From Alphaproteobacteria bacterium (GTDB lineage: Bacteria > Pseudomonadota > Alphaproteobacteria > Rickettsiales > UBA3002): DNA of 64,000 nt. The notes beneath the pieces are model-generated. The model was not told the DNA's origin and made no database searches. It was given only the letters and a program-made list of their open reading frames with translations. Made by a program: the position numbers and the translations under genes. The stretch lies in NCBI GenBank assembly GCA_017302575.1, contig JAFLDD010000001.1:1677409-1741408 (forward strand), written 5' to 3'. Of the stretch, positions 9,031 through 16,847 are shown piece by piece. Numbering within the stretch: position 1 is the stretch's first letter; each line of letters begins with the position of its first letter.

Positions 9031-9090
9031 GCGCTCAAGCGCCGCGTGGGCTTTCGCCCTCAACGGGCGTCGAGGCGTCGGTTTTAAGTA
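9031..9090. repeat. Dispersed intergenic repeat, copy A
   Basis: About 60 bases just upstream of fabD that reappear at 17832-17891 with roughly ten differences. It begins with the palindrome GCGCT-CA-AGCGC, contains GGGC-TTTC-GCCC and ends in GGCGTCGGTTTTA. A shorter match to the first 20 or so bases occurs at 36011. The fabD ribosome-binding site (AGAGG) follows directly. Confidence 0.75.
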
Positions 9091-9100
9091 AGAGGTAACG

Positions 9101-10048
9101 ATGACAACCGCATTGGTATTTCCAGGTCAAGGCTCACAGGCTGTGGGTATGGGTAAATCACTGGCAGAGCAATTTGCCGTGGCGCGCGAAGTATTCCAAG
9201 AAGTGGATGACGCGCTGAACCAGAAACTATTCGCGCTGATGCAGGATGGGCCAGAGGCCGATCTGAACCTCACCGAAAACACCCAACCCGCAATCATGGC
9301 GGCATCACTCGCCGCTTATAGAGTCATGGAAAAAGAAACGGGCTTCACCCTGCCAAAGGGCGCGTTGTTCGTGGCGGGTCACTCTTTAGGTGAATATTCC
9401 GCACTGACAGCGGCTGGTGCGTTGAGCGTTGGTGACTGTGCAACGCTGTTGCGCATTCGTGGCGCGGCGATGCAGGCGGCAGTGCCCGCAGGTCAAGGCG
9501 GTATGGCGGCGATTATTGGGCCTGAGCTTGCGGCTGTACAAGAAATTGTCGCGGAAGCTGCCAAGCGTTCAGGCGAAGTAGTGGAAGTGGCAAACCATAA
9601 CTCCACGAACCAGATTGTTATTTCGGGCTCGGCAAAGGGTATTGAAGTGGCCATGGAAGTGGCGAAAGAAAAAGGTGCGAAGCGCGCTGTACCGCTCACC
9701 GTTTCGGCTCCGTTCCATTGCTCGCTCATGGCGCCTGCTGCTGATGCGATGAAAGATGCGCTCGGTAAAGCAACGGTCAATGCACCGAAAGTTCCCGTAG
9801 TGGCGAATATCTCGGCGAGTGCAATTTCGGACCCATCGCAAATTCGTGAAGCGCTGGTGAAACAAGTAACGGGCATGGTGCGTTGGGTGGATTCGATTAC
9901 CTATCTGCAACAGCACGGCATTAGCCGTATCATCGAAGTTGGTCACGGCAATGTTCTGACGGGGCTTATCAAGCGTATCGTTCCTGAAATGACCCTTATC
10001 AATGTTGGATCGGTCGAGGATATTGAGACGTATTCTAAAGCTGCATAA
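9101..10048 (+). CDS. fabD: Malonyl-CoA:ACP transacylase FabD
   Basis: Transfers malonyl from CoA to acyl carrier protein to supply chain-extension units. The 315 residues start MTTALVFPGQGSQ and carry the nucleophile motif GHSLGE with Ser95; the second catalytic region APFHCSLM supplies His. An AGAGG ribosome-binding site precedes the ATG. First gene of fabD-fabG-acpP-fabF, divergent from rpsF. Confidence 0.98.
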   Translation: MTTALVFPGQGSQAVGMGKSLAEQFAVAREVFQEVDDALNQKLFALMQDGPEADLNLTENTQPAIMAASLAAYRVMEKETGFTLPKGALFVAGHSLGEYSALTAAGALSVGDCATLLRIRGAAMQAAVPAGQGGMAAIIGPELAAVQEIVAEAAKRSGEVVEVANHNSTNQIVISGSAKGIEVAMEVAKEKGAKRAVPLTVSAPFHCSLMAPAADAMKDALGKATVNAPKVPVVANISASAISDPSQIREALVKQVTGMVRWVDSITYLQQHGISRIIEVGHGNVLTGLIKRIVPEMTLINVGSVEDIETYSKAA

Positions 10049-10065
10049 TATACAAGGAGACTTAC

Positions 10066-10803
10066 ATGACTTCACTCGCAGGAAAAAAAGCACTGGTGAC
10101 TGGCGCATCGGGCGGTATTGGTGGCGCGATTGCCAAAGCACTGCTCGCCGCAGGGGCGGATGTTGCCATTTCAGGCACGCGTCTTGAAGCACTCGAAGCA
10201 CTCAACGCCGATCTGGGTGGTAAGGGCAAAATCCTCACCTGCAACCTGACGGACGCGGCGGCAGTGGAAGCATTGCCCGCGCAAGCTGAAGCCGCATTAG
10301 GTGGCCTAGACATATTAGTATGTAACGCAGGCGTGACGAAAGATACGCTGGCGATGCGTATGAAGGACGAAGATTTTGATAGCGTGATTGCCATCAACCT
10401 GCGCTCGACGTTCCAATTGAACCGCGCAGTATTGAAGCCATTCATGAAGCAACGTGCTGGCCGCATCATCAATATCAGCTCGGTTGTTGCCGTGATGGGC
10501 AATCCTGGTCAGGCGAATTACTGTGCGTCCAAAGCAGGTATGATTGGGATGAGCAAGTCACTGGCGGCGGAAGTTTCAAGCCGTGGCATTACGGTGAATT
10601 GCGTGGCCCCTGGCTTCATTAAAACCGCGATGACCGACAAGCTGAACGAAGAACAGCAGAAACGCATTACGGATAACATTCCTGCGCAACGTTTCGGCAC
10701 GCCAGAAGATGTGGCGGCGGGTGTGGTGTTCCTCGCGAGTGACGCTGCGGGCTACATCACTGGCCAGACACTCCATATTAATGGTGGATTGTTGATGGTA
10801 TAA
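10066..10803 (+). CDS. fabG: 3-oxoacyl-ACP reductase FabG
   Basis: NADPH-dependent short-chain reductase that reduces 3-oxoacyl-ACP. The 245-residue protein has the Rossmann motif TGASGGIGGAIAK, the NAG segment (CNAGVTKD) and the catalytic triad Ser139, Tyr152, Lys156. It lies 17 bases after fabD with an AAGGAG ribosome-binding site. Confidence 0.98.
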   Translation: MTSLAGKKALVTGASGGIGGAIAKALLAAGADVAISGTRLEALEALNADLGGKGKILTCNLTDAAAVEALPAQAEAALGGLDILVCNAGVTKDTLAMRMKDEDFDSVIAINLRSTFQLNRAVLKPFMKQRAGRIINISSVVAVMGNPGQANYCASKAGMIGMSKSLAAEVSSRGITVNCVAPGFIKTAMTDKLNEEQQKRITDNIPAQRFGTPEDVAAGVVFLASDAAGYITGQTLHINGGLLMV

Positions 10804-10890
10804 AGTGAGAGACTTCAGTCTCTTATCCACACAATGCTTTTTTTAGTAGCCTCGTGCATATCCCTATGCTACTTGCAGCGCCTAACCAAG

Positions 10891-10912
10891 GACAAGACGA
10901 TTAATCCTTGTC
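10891..10912 (+). promoter_or_regulatory. Inverted repeat upstream of acpP
   Basis: GACAAG (10891-10896) and CTTGTC (10907-10912) flank a ten-base spacer 25 bases before the acpP start. A second small hairpin, AGAGAC-TTCA-GTCTCT (10808-10823), follows the fabG stop. The 134-base gap suggests acpP has its own promoter, but no good -35/-10 pair was identified. Confidence 0.3.
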
Positions 10913-10937
10913 AAAGAATAACTAAACGGAGAACGAC

Positions 10938-11174
10938 ATGAGTGACGTAGCACCACGCGTAAAGAAAATTGTAGTAGAGCATCTGGGCGTTGAAGAAGGC
11001 AAAGTAACCCCTGAAGCAAACTTCATCGACGATTTGGGCGCAGACAGCCTCGATACCGTTGAACTCGTTATGGCGTTCGAAGAAGAATTCGGCGTTGAGA
11101 TTCCAGATGAAGCGGCTGAGAAAATTCAGACCGTTGCAAACGCAATCGACTATATCGAGAAAAACGCTGCCTAA
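10938..11174 (+). CDS. acpP: Acyl carrier protein
   Basis: Carries growing acyl chains on a phosphopantetheine arm. The acidic 78-residue protein has the attachment site DSLDTVE with Ser37. An ACGGAG ribosome-binding site precedes the ATG. Placed between fabG and fabF as usual. Confidence 0.98.
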   Translation: MSDVAPRVKKIVVEHLGVEEGKVTPEANFIDDLGADSLDTVELVMAFEEEFGVEIPDEAAEKIQTVANAIDYIEKNAA

Positions 11175-11201
11175 GCGTTTACTCATCAGAAGTAGCATCA
11201 C

Positions 11202-12458
11202 ATGCGTCGCGTAGTAGTCACAGGTATGGGGTTAGTGACCCCGCTTGGAGTGGGCGTTGACCATGTATGGAAACGTCTGACCAATGGCGAATCTGGCGTT
11301 CGTCCCATCACGCATATCGATGTTTCGGACATTCCCGCAAAGATTGCCGGCCAAGTCGTGCGCGGTAAGGGCGAGAACGAGTTTGATTGTGATCGCTACA
11401 TCGAGCCGAAAGAACAGAAGAAGATGGATGAGTTTATCCACTTCGGTATGGGCGCGGCGGACGAAGCGATTGCCCAAGCAGGTTTAAGCACCTTGACCGA
11501 CGAGCAAAAATTACGCGCAGGTGTAATGATTGGTTCGGGCATTGGTGGTCTGCAAGCGATTGAAGAAACCGTGTTGATGATGAAGGAGAAGGGTGCGCGT
11601 CGCGTGTCGCCATTCTTTATTCCTGCATCACTTATCAATCTCATTTCGGGTCAGGTTTCGATTAAACATGGCCTTAAAGGCCCTAACCACGCTGTGGTTA
11701 CTGCGTGTTCTACAGGTGCGCATGCCATTGGTGATGCGGCGCGTATTATTGCCTATGGTACCGCAGATGTGATGGTTGCTGGCTCTGCCGAATCAACGAT
11801 TTGCCGCATCGGTCTTGCAGGATTTGCTGCAGCACGTGCGCTTTCGACCAGCTACAACGAAACCCCAGAGAAAGCTTCCCGCCCATGGGACGAAGGCCGC
11901 GATGGTTTCGTAATGGGTGAGGGTGCAGGCATTGTGGTGCTGGAAGAATACGAACACGCAAAAGCGCGTGGCGCGACGATTCTTGCAGAATTCGGTGGCT
12001 ATGGCCTTTCGGGTGACGCCTATCACATCACCAGCCCAGCCGATGATGGGGATGGTGGTTTCCGCTCCATGAAAATGGCGCTTGATGACGCGAAGTTAAA
12101 CGAAAGCGAAATTGGTTATATCAATGCGCATGGCACTTCGACCCCGAAGGGTGACGAGATTGAAGCGGGCGCTGTGCGCCGCTTGTTCGGTGCAACGAAT
12201 GTGTCGATGAGCTCGACCAAATCAGCAATCGGTCACTTACTGGGTGGCGCGGGTTCGGTGGAAGGTATTTTTGCGATCCAAGCTGTGCGTACCGGCATCT
12301 TACCACCAACGCTGAATTTGGAGAATCCATCTGAGTCGGTGAAGGGCATGGACCTTGTGCCGCTTACTGCAAAAGAGAAGAAAGTGACCGCCGCGCTGTC
12401 TAACAGCTTCGGCTTTGGCGGCACGAATGCCTCGGTGATTTTCAAGGCGTTTAGTTAG
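11202..12458 (+). CDS. fabF: 3-oxoacyl-ACP synthase II FabF
   Basis: Elongating condensing enzyme of type II fatty-acid synthesis. The 418 residues contain the Cys-His-His triad: Cys169 in TACSTGAHA, His310 in NAHGTSTPKGD and His345 in SAIGHLLGG. Length fits the family. It follows acpP by 27 bases. Confidence 0.98.
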   Translation: MRRVVVTGMGLVTPLGVGVDHVWKRLTNGESGVRPITHIDVSDIPAKIAGQVVRGKGENEFDCDRYIEPKEQKKMDEFIHFGMGAADEAIAQAGLSTLTDEQKLRAGVMIGSGIGGLQAIEETVLMMKEKGARRVSPFFIPASLINLISGQVSIKHGLKGPNHAVVTACSTGAHAIGDAARIIAYGTADVMVAGSAESTICRIGLAGFAAARALSTSYNETPEKASRPWDEGRDGFVMGEGAGIVVLEEYEHAKARGATILAEFGGYGLSGDAYHITSPADDGDGGFRSMKMALDDAKLNESEIGYINAHGTSTPKGDEIEAGAVRRLFGATNVSMSSTKSAIGHLLGGAGSVEGIFAIQAVRTGILPPTLNLENPSESVKGMDLVPLTAKEKKVTAALSNSFGFGGTNASVIFKAFS

Positions 12459-12474
12459 AGACTTTTCAAATCAA

Positions 12475-12828
12475 TTAGCGCACTCTGCCTCTAGGCTGCG
12501 TGAATAATGCCAGCGCTTCACGTGCGTCGTTTTCATCAAAATGTGCTACTGTCTCGCCAGGCTGTTTTGTAAAAAACCGCGCAATAGTTGCCCCAAGTTC
12601 TTCTGCGGTGGGTGGAGGCGCTTCGATAGTGGAAACCCGCGTACAACCAATATTGGCAATACATCCGATTGTTTCGACTTTCGGTATGCCATCTACGGTT
12701 CGCTCAAGCATCAGCGATACAGTCCCATTGCTTGGAACTAACATTGCGGTAATGCGCGTATTTTCATCAATTTGGTTTACGGCCATTTGATTGCCACCAC
12801 CAAGATCTTGTACTTCGCCGTTGCTCAT
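12475..12828 (-). CDS. Hypothetical protein
   Basis: A 117-residue protein that I do not recognise. It begins MSNGEVQDLGGGNQ, has two cysteines in IGCIANIGCTRV near residues 55-63 and no membrane segment or signal peptide. It lies on the minus strand inside the otherwise plus-strand fab-mltG region, converging on fabF with a 16-base gap, which suggests an inserted accessory gene. The ribosome-binding site is poor, so the start and even the reality of the gene are moderately uncertain. Confidence 0.5.
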   Translation of the reverse strand: MSNGEVQDLGGGNQMAVNQIDENTRITAMLVPSNGTVSLMLERTVDGIPKVETIGCIANIGCTRVSTIEAPPPTAEELGATIARFFTKQPGETVAHFDENDAREALALFTQPRGRVR

Positions 12829-12906
12829 CGTTGCTCGCCCATTTATGTTCAGGCTTCATTCTAGTGCTAATGGTATTAATAAATACTAAATAATCCATGG
12901 AAAATC

Positions 12907-13119
12907 ATGAAACTGGGCGTTTATCAGCATTATAAGGGGCCGAAATATAGGGTGCTTGGTGTGGTCCGCCACAGCGAAACGCTGGAAGACCTCGTCTATT
13001 ACGAATGTCTCTATGATAACCCGAATGGCCAGTTCTGGGTGCGGCCTAAAGCCATGTTCACTGAGGTGATTGAGCATCAGGGGCAATCTATGCAACGTTT
13101 TACCTATGTGGGTGATTAG
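12907..13119 (+). CDS. DUF1653 domain protein
   Basis: A 70-residue protein matching the DUF1653 family: VYQHYKGPKYRVLGVVRHSE near the start and WVRPKAMFTE later. The family is small, cytoplasmic and of unknown function. A GGA element lies seven bases before the ATG. It sits just upstream of mltG. Confidence 0.85.
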   Translation: MKLGVYQHYKGPKYRVLGVVRHSETLEDLVYYECLYDNPNGQFWVRPKAMFTEVIEHQGQSMQRFTYVGD

Positions 13120-13160
13120 GCTGTTCTTGTCGCGGCTTGGGATTGCTCTAGATTGAGTGC

Positions 13161-14144
13161 ATGAAACTCAAATGGCTTATTGGTGGAATAGTGGTGTTGG
13201 CGCTCATCGCGCTTGGCTTTGTGGCGTTCAGTTACCAGCAATATCATGCCGCGCGCGATTACATTGAAGCAGAGAAAACGGTGGTGATCGCGTCTGGCAC
13301 AGGGGCGCGGGCGATTATCAGACAGCTTCATGAGGCGGGGGTTATTCCTGCGCCATGGCTTATCGCACTGCCGATGATGCTGGGTCACGATGCGACGAGC
13401 CTCAAGGCGGGTGAGTATCAGTTTACGTCTGGCCTGTCGGCGCGTGACGTGCTGCAAAAAATTTCACGTGGTGAAGTGGTCGTGCACAAAGTCACGATTC
13501 CTGAAGGGTGGAATTTGCGGCAGATTCGTGAAGCGTTCATGGCCGAGCCGCTTCTGTCAGGTGATTTTCCAGCCCATGTAAGTGAGGGGAGCATCTTCCC
13601 TGAAACCGAATTATTCCAGCGCGGTGAATCACGTACGGATGTGATTGAGCGCTTACAAAAACGGATGCGTGACGCGCTGAATGACGCGTGGAAAAAACGC
13701 GCCGAGGATCTGCCCTTCGCAACGAAAGAGGAGGCGCTCATTCTTGCTTCTATCATTGAAGAAGAAACAGGTGTTCCTGAAGAGCGGGGTAGAGTGGCTG
13801 CAGTTTTTGTGAACCGCTTGCGTGACGGCATGATGCTACAAACCGACCCGACGGTGGTGTATGGTATTGAGCAGCAATTAGGCCGCGAAATGGGTAGGCA
13901 GCTTTTCAAAGGTGATTTGCAGCGCGACCACCCTTGGAACACCTATACGCGTACGGGCCTTCCGCCCACGCCGATTTGCAGCCCAGGGCTGGATTCGATT
14001 CAAGCGGCGCTGAACCCGCCGCACTCGGATGAATATTATTTCGTGGCGAAAGGCGATGGCGGGCATTATTTCGCGCGCAATCTGCGTGAGCATAACGCCA
14101 ATGTCGCGAAGTATAAGGCGAAGCTAAAAGAGTTGGTGGATTAG
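13161..14144 (+). CDS. mltG: Endolytic murein transglycosylase MltG (YceG-like)
   Basis: Membrane-anchored lytic transglycosylase thought to end nascent glycan strands. The 327 residues include one N-terminal membrane helix (about 5-25), the LysM-like region, and the catalytic segment ASIIEEETG with the likely catalytic Glu at about residue 200, then VFVNRLRDGMMLQTDPTVVYG. mltG downstream of fabF is the usual bacterial order. Its TAG stop overlaps the stop of the convergent gene at 14141 by four bases. Confidence 0.96.
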   Translation: MKLKWLIGGIVVLALIALGFVAFSYQQYHAARDYIEAEKTVVIASGTGARAIIRQLHEAGVIPAPWLIALPMMLGHDATSLKAGEYQFTSGLSARDVLQKISRGEVVVHKVTIPEGWNLRQIREAFMAEPLLSGDFPAHVSEGSIFPETELFQRGESRTDVIERLQKRMRDALNDAWKKRAEDLPFATKEEALILASIIEEETGVPEERGRVAAVFVNRLRDGMMLQTDPTVVYGIEQQLGREMGRQLFKGDLQRDHPWNTYTRTGLPPTPICSPGLDSIQAALNPPHSDEYYFVAKGDGGHYFARNLREHNANVAKYKAKLKELVD

Positions 14145-15112
14145 ACGCTTACGCCAAGGCTTGCATTTTGCTCGCGCGCGGCTGCGATATTGAATGTCGG
14201 AGCAGAGAAGTGGCCCAACAACTCTCCAGTAGTATCGATTCCAGGTTGCCCAACATTATCGATTCCAGGCTGCTCTGCGATGGAGCTTCTCATCTGTGCA
14301 AGTTCCGTTGTACTTATTAAGCCGTTCTCATCTCGATCGAATGCTGCAGTGATATTACGCTCTGCTGTATCAAGTTGAGCCTCAGTATATGGAGTGTCTG
14401 AAACCGCATTCGCAGCCTCTAACATAGCCCTGAAACGGACAGTTTCACCATCTACGATACGGTTTTCTAATGATGCAAAGTAAGTTTCCAAAGGATTTGG
14501 TCTATCCGCCACGAGAGTAACATCCGTAACAGGTGTAGGGCTCTCAGAGGGTGTTCTGCGTGCTTCATCTAATGACGCACGAATCCAATCACGATCTTCG
14601 CGGTCCGCAACGATTTTACCTCTCATAGGGATAGAACGCTCAATAAACTGATCAATGGACATCGCGGGCCAATTAAGCATGCTGTGGTTGAGGTCTACTT
14701 GTATGTTGGCTAGCTCTGGGTGTGCTGCTAACGTTGTTCTGATAAAAGTTTTGTCGTCCTCACTTAATTCTCTGTCCGCAAGTCTTATGAGCATGTCGCG
14801 TGCAGCGGCTTCCTGATCTGCGTCTAGATTAGTGAAGCTCACATTCTCAGGAGTGGTCAGTGGTAGACCTGTAATGGTTGCTACGGGTGTGGGTGTACCA
14901 TCTGGCTGTGTAGTGGGAGGGGCTGCATCTCGATCTCGGTCGGGGGTTCTGTCGTCATCACTTCTGCCCGCGAGTCTTTCAAAGAAAGCTTGGAATAATT
15001 CAAATATCCTACTCCAGTCAAAACCTCGGCGCGCGTCGGATGTTCCTGCAACATGCGCATCAATCGTGGTCGGATTTATGCCATTTGGCGGTGTGGTTGT
15101 TGCGTGTGACAT
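14141..15112 (-). CDS. Unknown EF-hand protein, paralogue of the 804-residue protein at 43122
   Basis: A 323-residue acidic protein of unknown function. Residues about 36-185 align with residues about 354-520 of the protein at 43122-45536: both have an aromatic IF..FQAFF-like helix, an Asp/Arg-Pro-rich linker, VATIT, and then the block around AAHPELANIQVDL. Residues 259-270 form a textbook EF-hand loop (DRDENGLISTTE), so calcium binding is likely. Residues 281-296 are a tandem eight-residue repeat (QPGIDNVG, QPGIDTTG). No signal peptide or membrane helix. The start ATG at 15110-15112 lies 58 bases from a CtrA-like site. Confidence 0.7.
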   Translation of the reverse strand: MSHATTTPPNGINPTTIDAHVAGTSDARRGFDWSRIFELFQAFFERLAGRSDDDRTPDRDRDAAPPTTQPDGTPTPVATITGLPLTTPENVSFTNLDADQEAAARDMLIRLADRELSEDDKTFIRTTLAAHPELANIQVDLNHSMLNWPAMSIDQFIERSIPMRGKIVADREDRDWIRASLDEARRTPSESPTPVTDVTLVADRPNPLETYFASLENRIVDGETVRFRAMLEAANAVSDTPYTEAQLDTAERNITAAFDRDENGLISTTELAQMRSSIAEQPGIDNVGQPGIDTTGELLGHFSAPTFNIAAAREQNASLGVSV

Positions 15113-15451
15113 GCCTTAACTACTAAACAAGAATGGGTTGTGTGTATGGCTTAATATACCCTACCCAACCTTAACTATTCGTTAAAACCACTCATAGACA
15201 CATAAATATTTTTGCCGATGAATTAAGTTAACCTGCTGTATTTAAACATATAAGGCTCTTGCGCCCAGCAATGATGCAAAAATACCACAGGTGAGGAATC
15301 TTCATCACAATCCATGGGGTTAGAGCTTTCTACCGTTGCGCTTGGCGTGCATTTGGGGCAAAAACAGCCCCGATGCATCGGCATAGATTTCCGCAAGTAT
15401 TTCTATTGAAGATGTAGATGTGGCATTCAACTAATAAAAGGAAATTGTATC
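15113..15451. other. 339-base intergenic region between divergent genes
   Basis: AT-rich spacer that must hold the promoters of the EF-hand gene (leftward) and the OmpA-domain gene (rightward). It contains a CtrA-like site (15171-15185), a TTAACC half site (15228-15233), TATAAG (15249-15254) as a weak -10 candidate, a hairpin with GGGGC (15355-15359) pairing GCCCC (15367-15371), the palindrome CGATGCATCG (15371-15380) and an AAAGGAAA ribosome-binding site before 15452. No open frame worth calling was seen. Confidence 0.6.
15171..15185. promoter_or_regulatory. CtrA-like binding site TTAA-N7-TTAA
   Basis: TTAA at 15171-15174 and TTAA at 15182-15185 are separated by exactly seven bases, matching the alphaproteobacterial CtrA consensus. 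It lies about 58 bases upstream of the EF-hand gene start, a usual promoter distance. CtrA itself is not in the window, but a DivL homologue is. Confidence 0.5.
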
Positions 15452-15982
15452 ATGAACACGCTCAAAACTTCGACCATTCTGGCCGTTGCTGGTGCGCTGC
15501 TCGTTGCTGCTTCGGCAACTGCAGGCATGAAAGACGTCGTAAAAAGCAACCACGGCAAAAACTGGGTTAGCACCAACGGTAACTGCGTACAGACCAAGTG
15601 GGACGGCCTCAGCGGTTGCGCTGACGCATCACTCGAACTGCGTACCGTTTACTTCGACTTCGACAGCGCGGTATTGACCCCAGCTGCGAAAGCGAAATTG
15701 GATGTTCTCGCGAGCACCCTCGCTTCAAACGGCACCAACAACGTGAAAATCGTTGGTTACGCTGATAAAATCGGTAACGCTTCTTACAACGTAAACCTCT
15801 CACAGCGTCGTGCAAATGCTGTTGGTTCTTACCTCGTAAGCAAAGGCGTGAACGTTGCTCCTGGCTCGGAAATCCGTGGCCTCGGCGCGACCTCGTCGCT
15901 CTCGCAGTGCCAAGGTATCCGCGGTGCGGAACTGAAAGCATGCCTGTGGCGTGATCGCCGCGTTGAAGTTGAGATCCTCTAG
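15452..15982 (+). CDS. OmpA-domain cell-envelope protein
   Basis: A 176-residue secreted protein with a Sec signal peptide (residues 1-24, ending ASATA-GM). Residues about 65-176 form an OmpA C-terminal peptidoglycan-binding domain: VYFDFDSAVLTPAAKAKLD, then NLSQRRANAV and the terminal DRRVEVEIL. There is no beta-barrel and no lipobox, so it is a soluble periplasmic OmpA-like protein rather than OmpA itself. A cysteine pair occurs in the short linker and another near residues 158-168. Strong ribosome-binding site and terminator suggest high expression. Confidence 0.88.
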   Translation: MNTLKTSTILAVAGALLVAASATAGMKDVVKSNHGKNWVSTNGNCVQTKWDGLSGCADASLELRTVYFDFDSAVLTPAAKAKLDVLASTLASNGTNNVKIVGYADKIGNASYNVNLSQRRANAVGSYLVSKGVNVAPGSEIRGLGATSSLSQCQGIRGAELKACLWRDRRVEVEIL

Positions 15983-16009
15983 ATCTTTCTTCGATAGCGT
16001 ATGAATGAA

Positions 16010-16038
16010 GGGGCGCCCAATGAGGCGCCCCTTTTTTT
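16010..16038 (+). terminator. Rho-independent terminator of the OmpA-domain gene
   Basis: GGGGCGCC (16010-16017) and GGCGCCCC (16024-16031) form a perfect eight-base stem with a six-base loop, followed by seven T. It lies 27 bases after the stop codon. Confidence 0.95.
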
Positions 16039-16167
16039 GTTTCACCAGCCTAGCTGACCATCTACTTTGTCGCCTCATGCTGTGTTGCTCACGTAGAACC
16101 ACTACGCGGTGCTACTCGAATTTCGGACTTCGCGTATCTGGTCTACTATGCTGATGAATAGGGAGAC

Positions 16168-16737
16168 CTACTTTAACTTCGCTGCAAACATTGCCACGCG
16201 CTCACCCAATACGCGACCAAACTCTTTGTCGCCTTCTGGTGGTGTAACGTCGGGTGCGGCTTGATCGGATTGTGCCATGACACCCGCAAACGAACCCAAG
16301 CGATTCACTTGTGCAGGGTCGCCTACTGGGAATGCAGGGTCACGTAATACGCCAGGGCCAACCCAGATCATGCTGTGCTGCATGGCGAGTGAGAAGAGCT
16401 GAATCAGTGAAATGGATTTATCGCCACTCAGGTTGCCCGAGTTGGTAAAACCACCCGCCAGTTTGTCTTTCCATTCTTGCTTGAACCATGGCTTGCTGGA
16501 AGCATCAATGAAGGCTTTGAAAGGTGCAGATAGGCCACCCATATAGGTTGGTGCGCCCATGATCACGCCGTCGGCAGCTTTGATCGCGTCAAAGATAGGT
16601 GCGAAATCCTGATCAGCTTTCTCAATTTTGAGTAGTTTTGCTGTGCCGCCACCACGAGTAACGCCCTCAGCAACGGCTTTAGCGATTACTTCTGTGTGGC
16701 CGTAGCCAGAATGGTAAACGATAGCGATGGTGGTCAT
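16168..16737 (-). CDS. Flavodoxin-fold NAD(P)H-dependent FMN reductase / quinone reductase (WrbA-like)
   Basis: A 189-residue flavodoxin-fold protein: IAIVYHSGYGHTEVIAKAV (phosphate-binding loop), then VIMGAPTYMGGLSAPFKAFID and GFTNSGNLSGDK. Such proteins reduce quinones or other substrates with FMN. An AAGGAG ribosome-binding site precedes the ATG at 16735-16737. It is divergent from a LysR regulator, a common pairing for inducible quinone reductases. The exact substrate cannot be read from the sequence. Confidence 0.88.
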   Translation of the reverse strand: MTTIAIVYHSGYGHTEVIAKAVAEGVTRGGGTAKLLKIEKADQDFAPIFDAIKAADGVIMGAPTYMGGLSAPFKAFIDASSKPWFKQEWKDKLAGGFTNSGNLSGDKSISLIQLFSLAMQHSMIWVGPGVLRDPAFPVGDPAQVNRLGSFAGVMAQSDQAAPDVTPPEGDKEFGRVLGERVAMFAAKLK

Positions 16738-16777
16738 GGGGCTCTCCTTGTGTTGATGTATTCCCCACTAATTTACT

Positions 16778-16806
16778 CGAATAATTCTTGTTGCAAATGC
16801 GAATAA
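16778..16806. promoter_or_regulatory. Candidate LysR operator between the reductase and its regulator
   Basis: The 110-base divergent gap contains the direct repeat CGAATAA at 16778-16784 and 16800-16806, 22 bases apart (two helical turns), with ATTC...GAAT dyad symmetry around it. This is where a LysR tetramer would be expected. The assignment rests only on position and symmetry. Confidence 0.3.
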
Positions 16807-16847
16807 ACGCATTAGACTGTTTCCATATCCCACACAATGAGGCTAAT

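Noticed and set aside
16040..16167. Gene or repeat between the OmpA-domain terminator and the reductase
   Set aside because: No usable frame. A small CGTAG-AACCA-CTACG hairpin is present but nothing ties it to a function.
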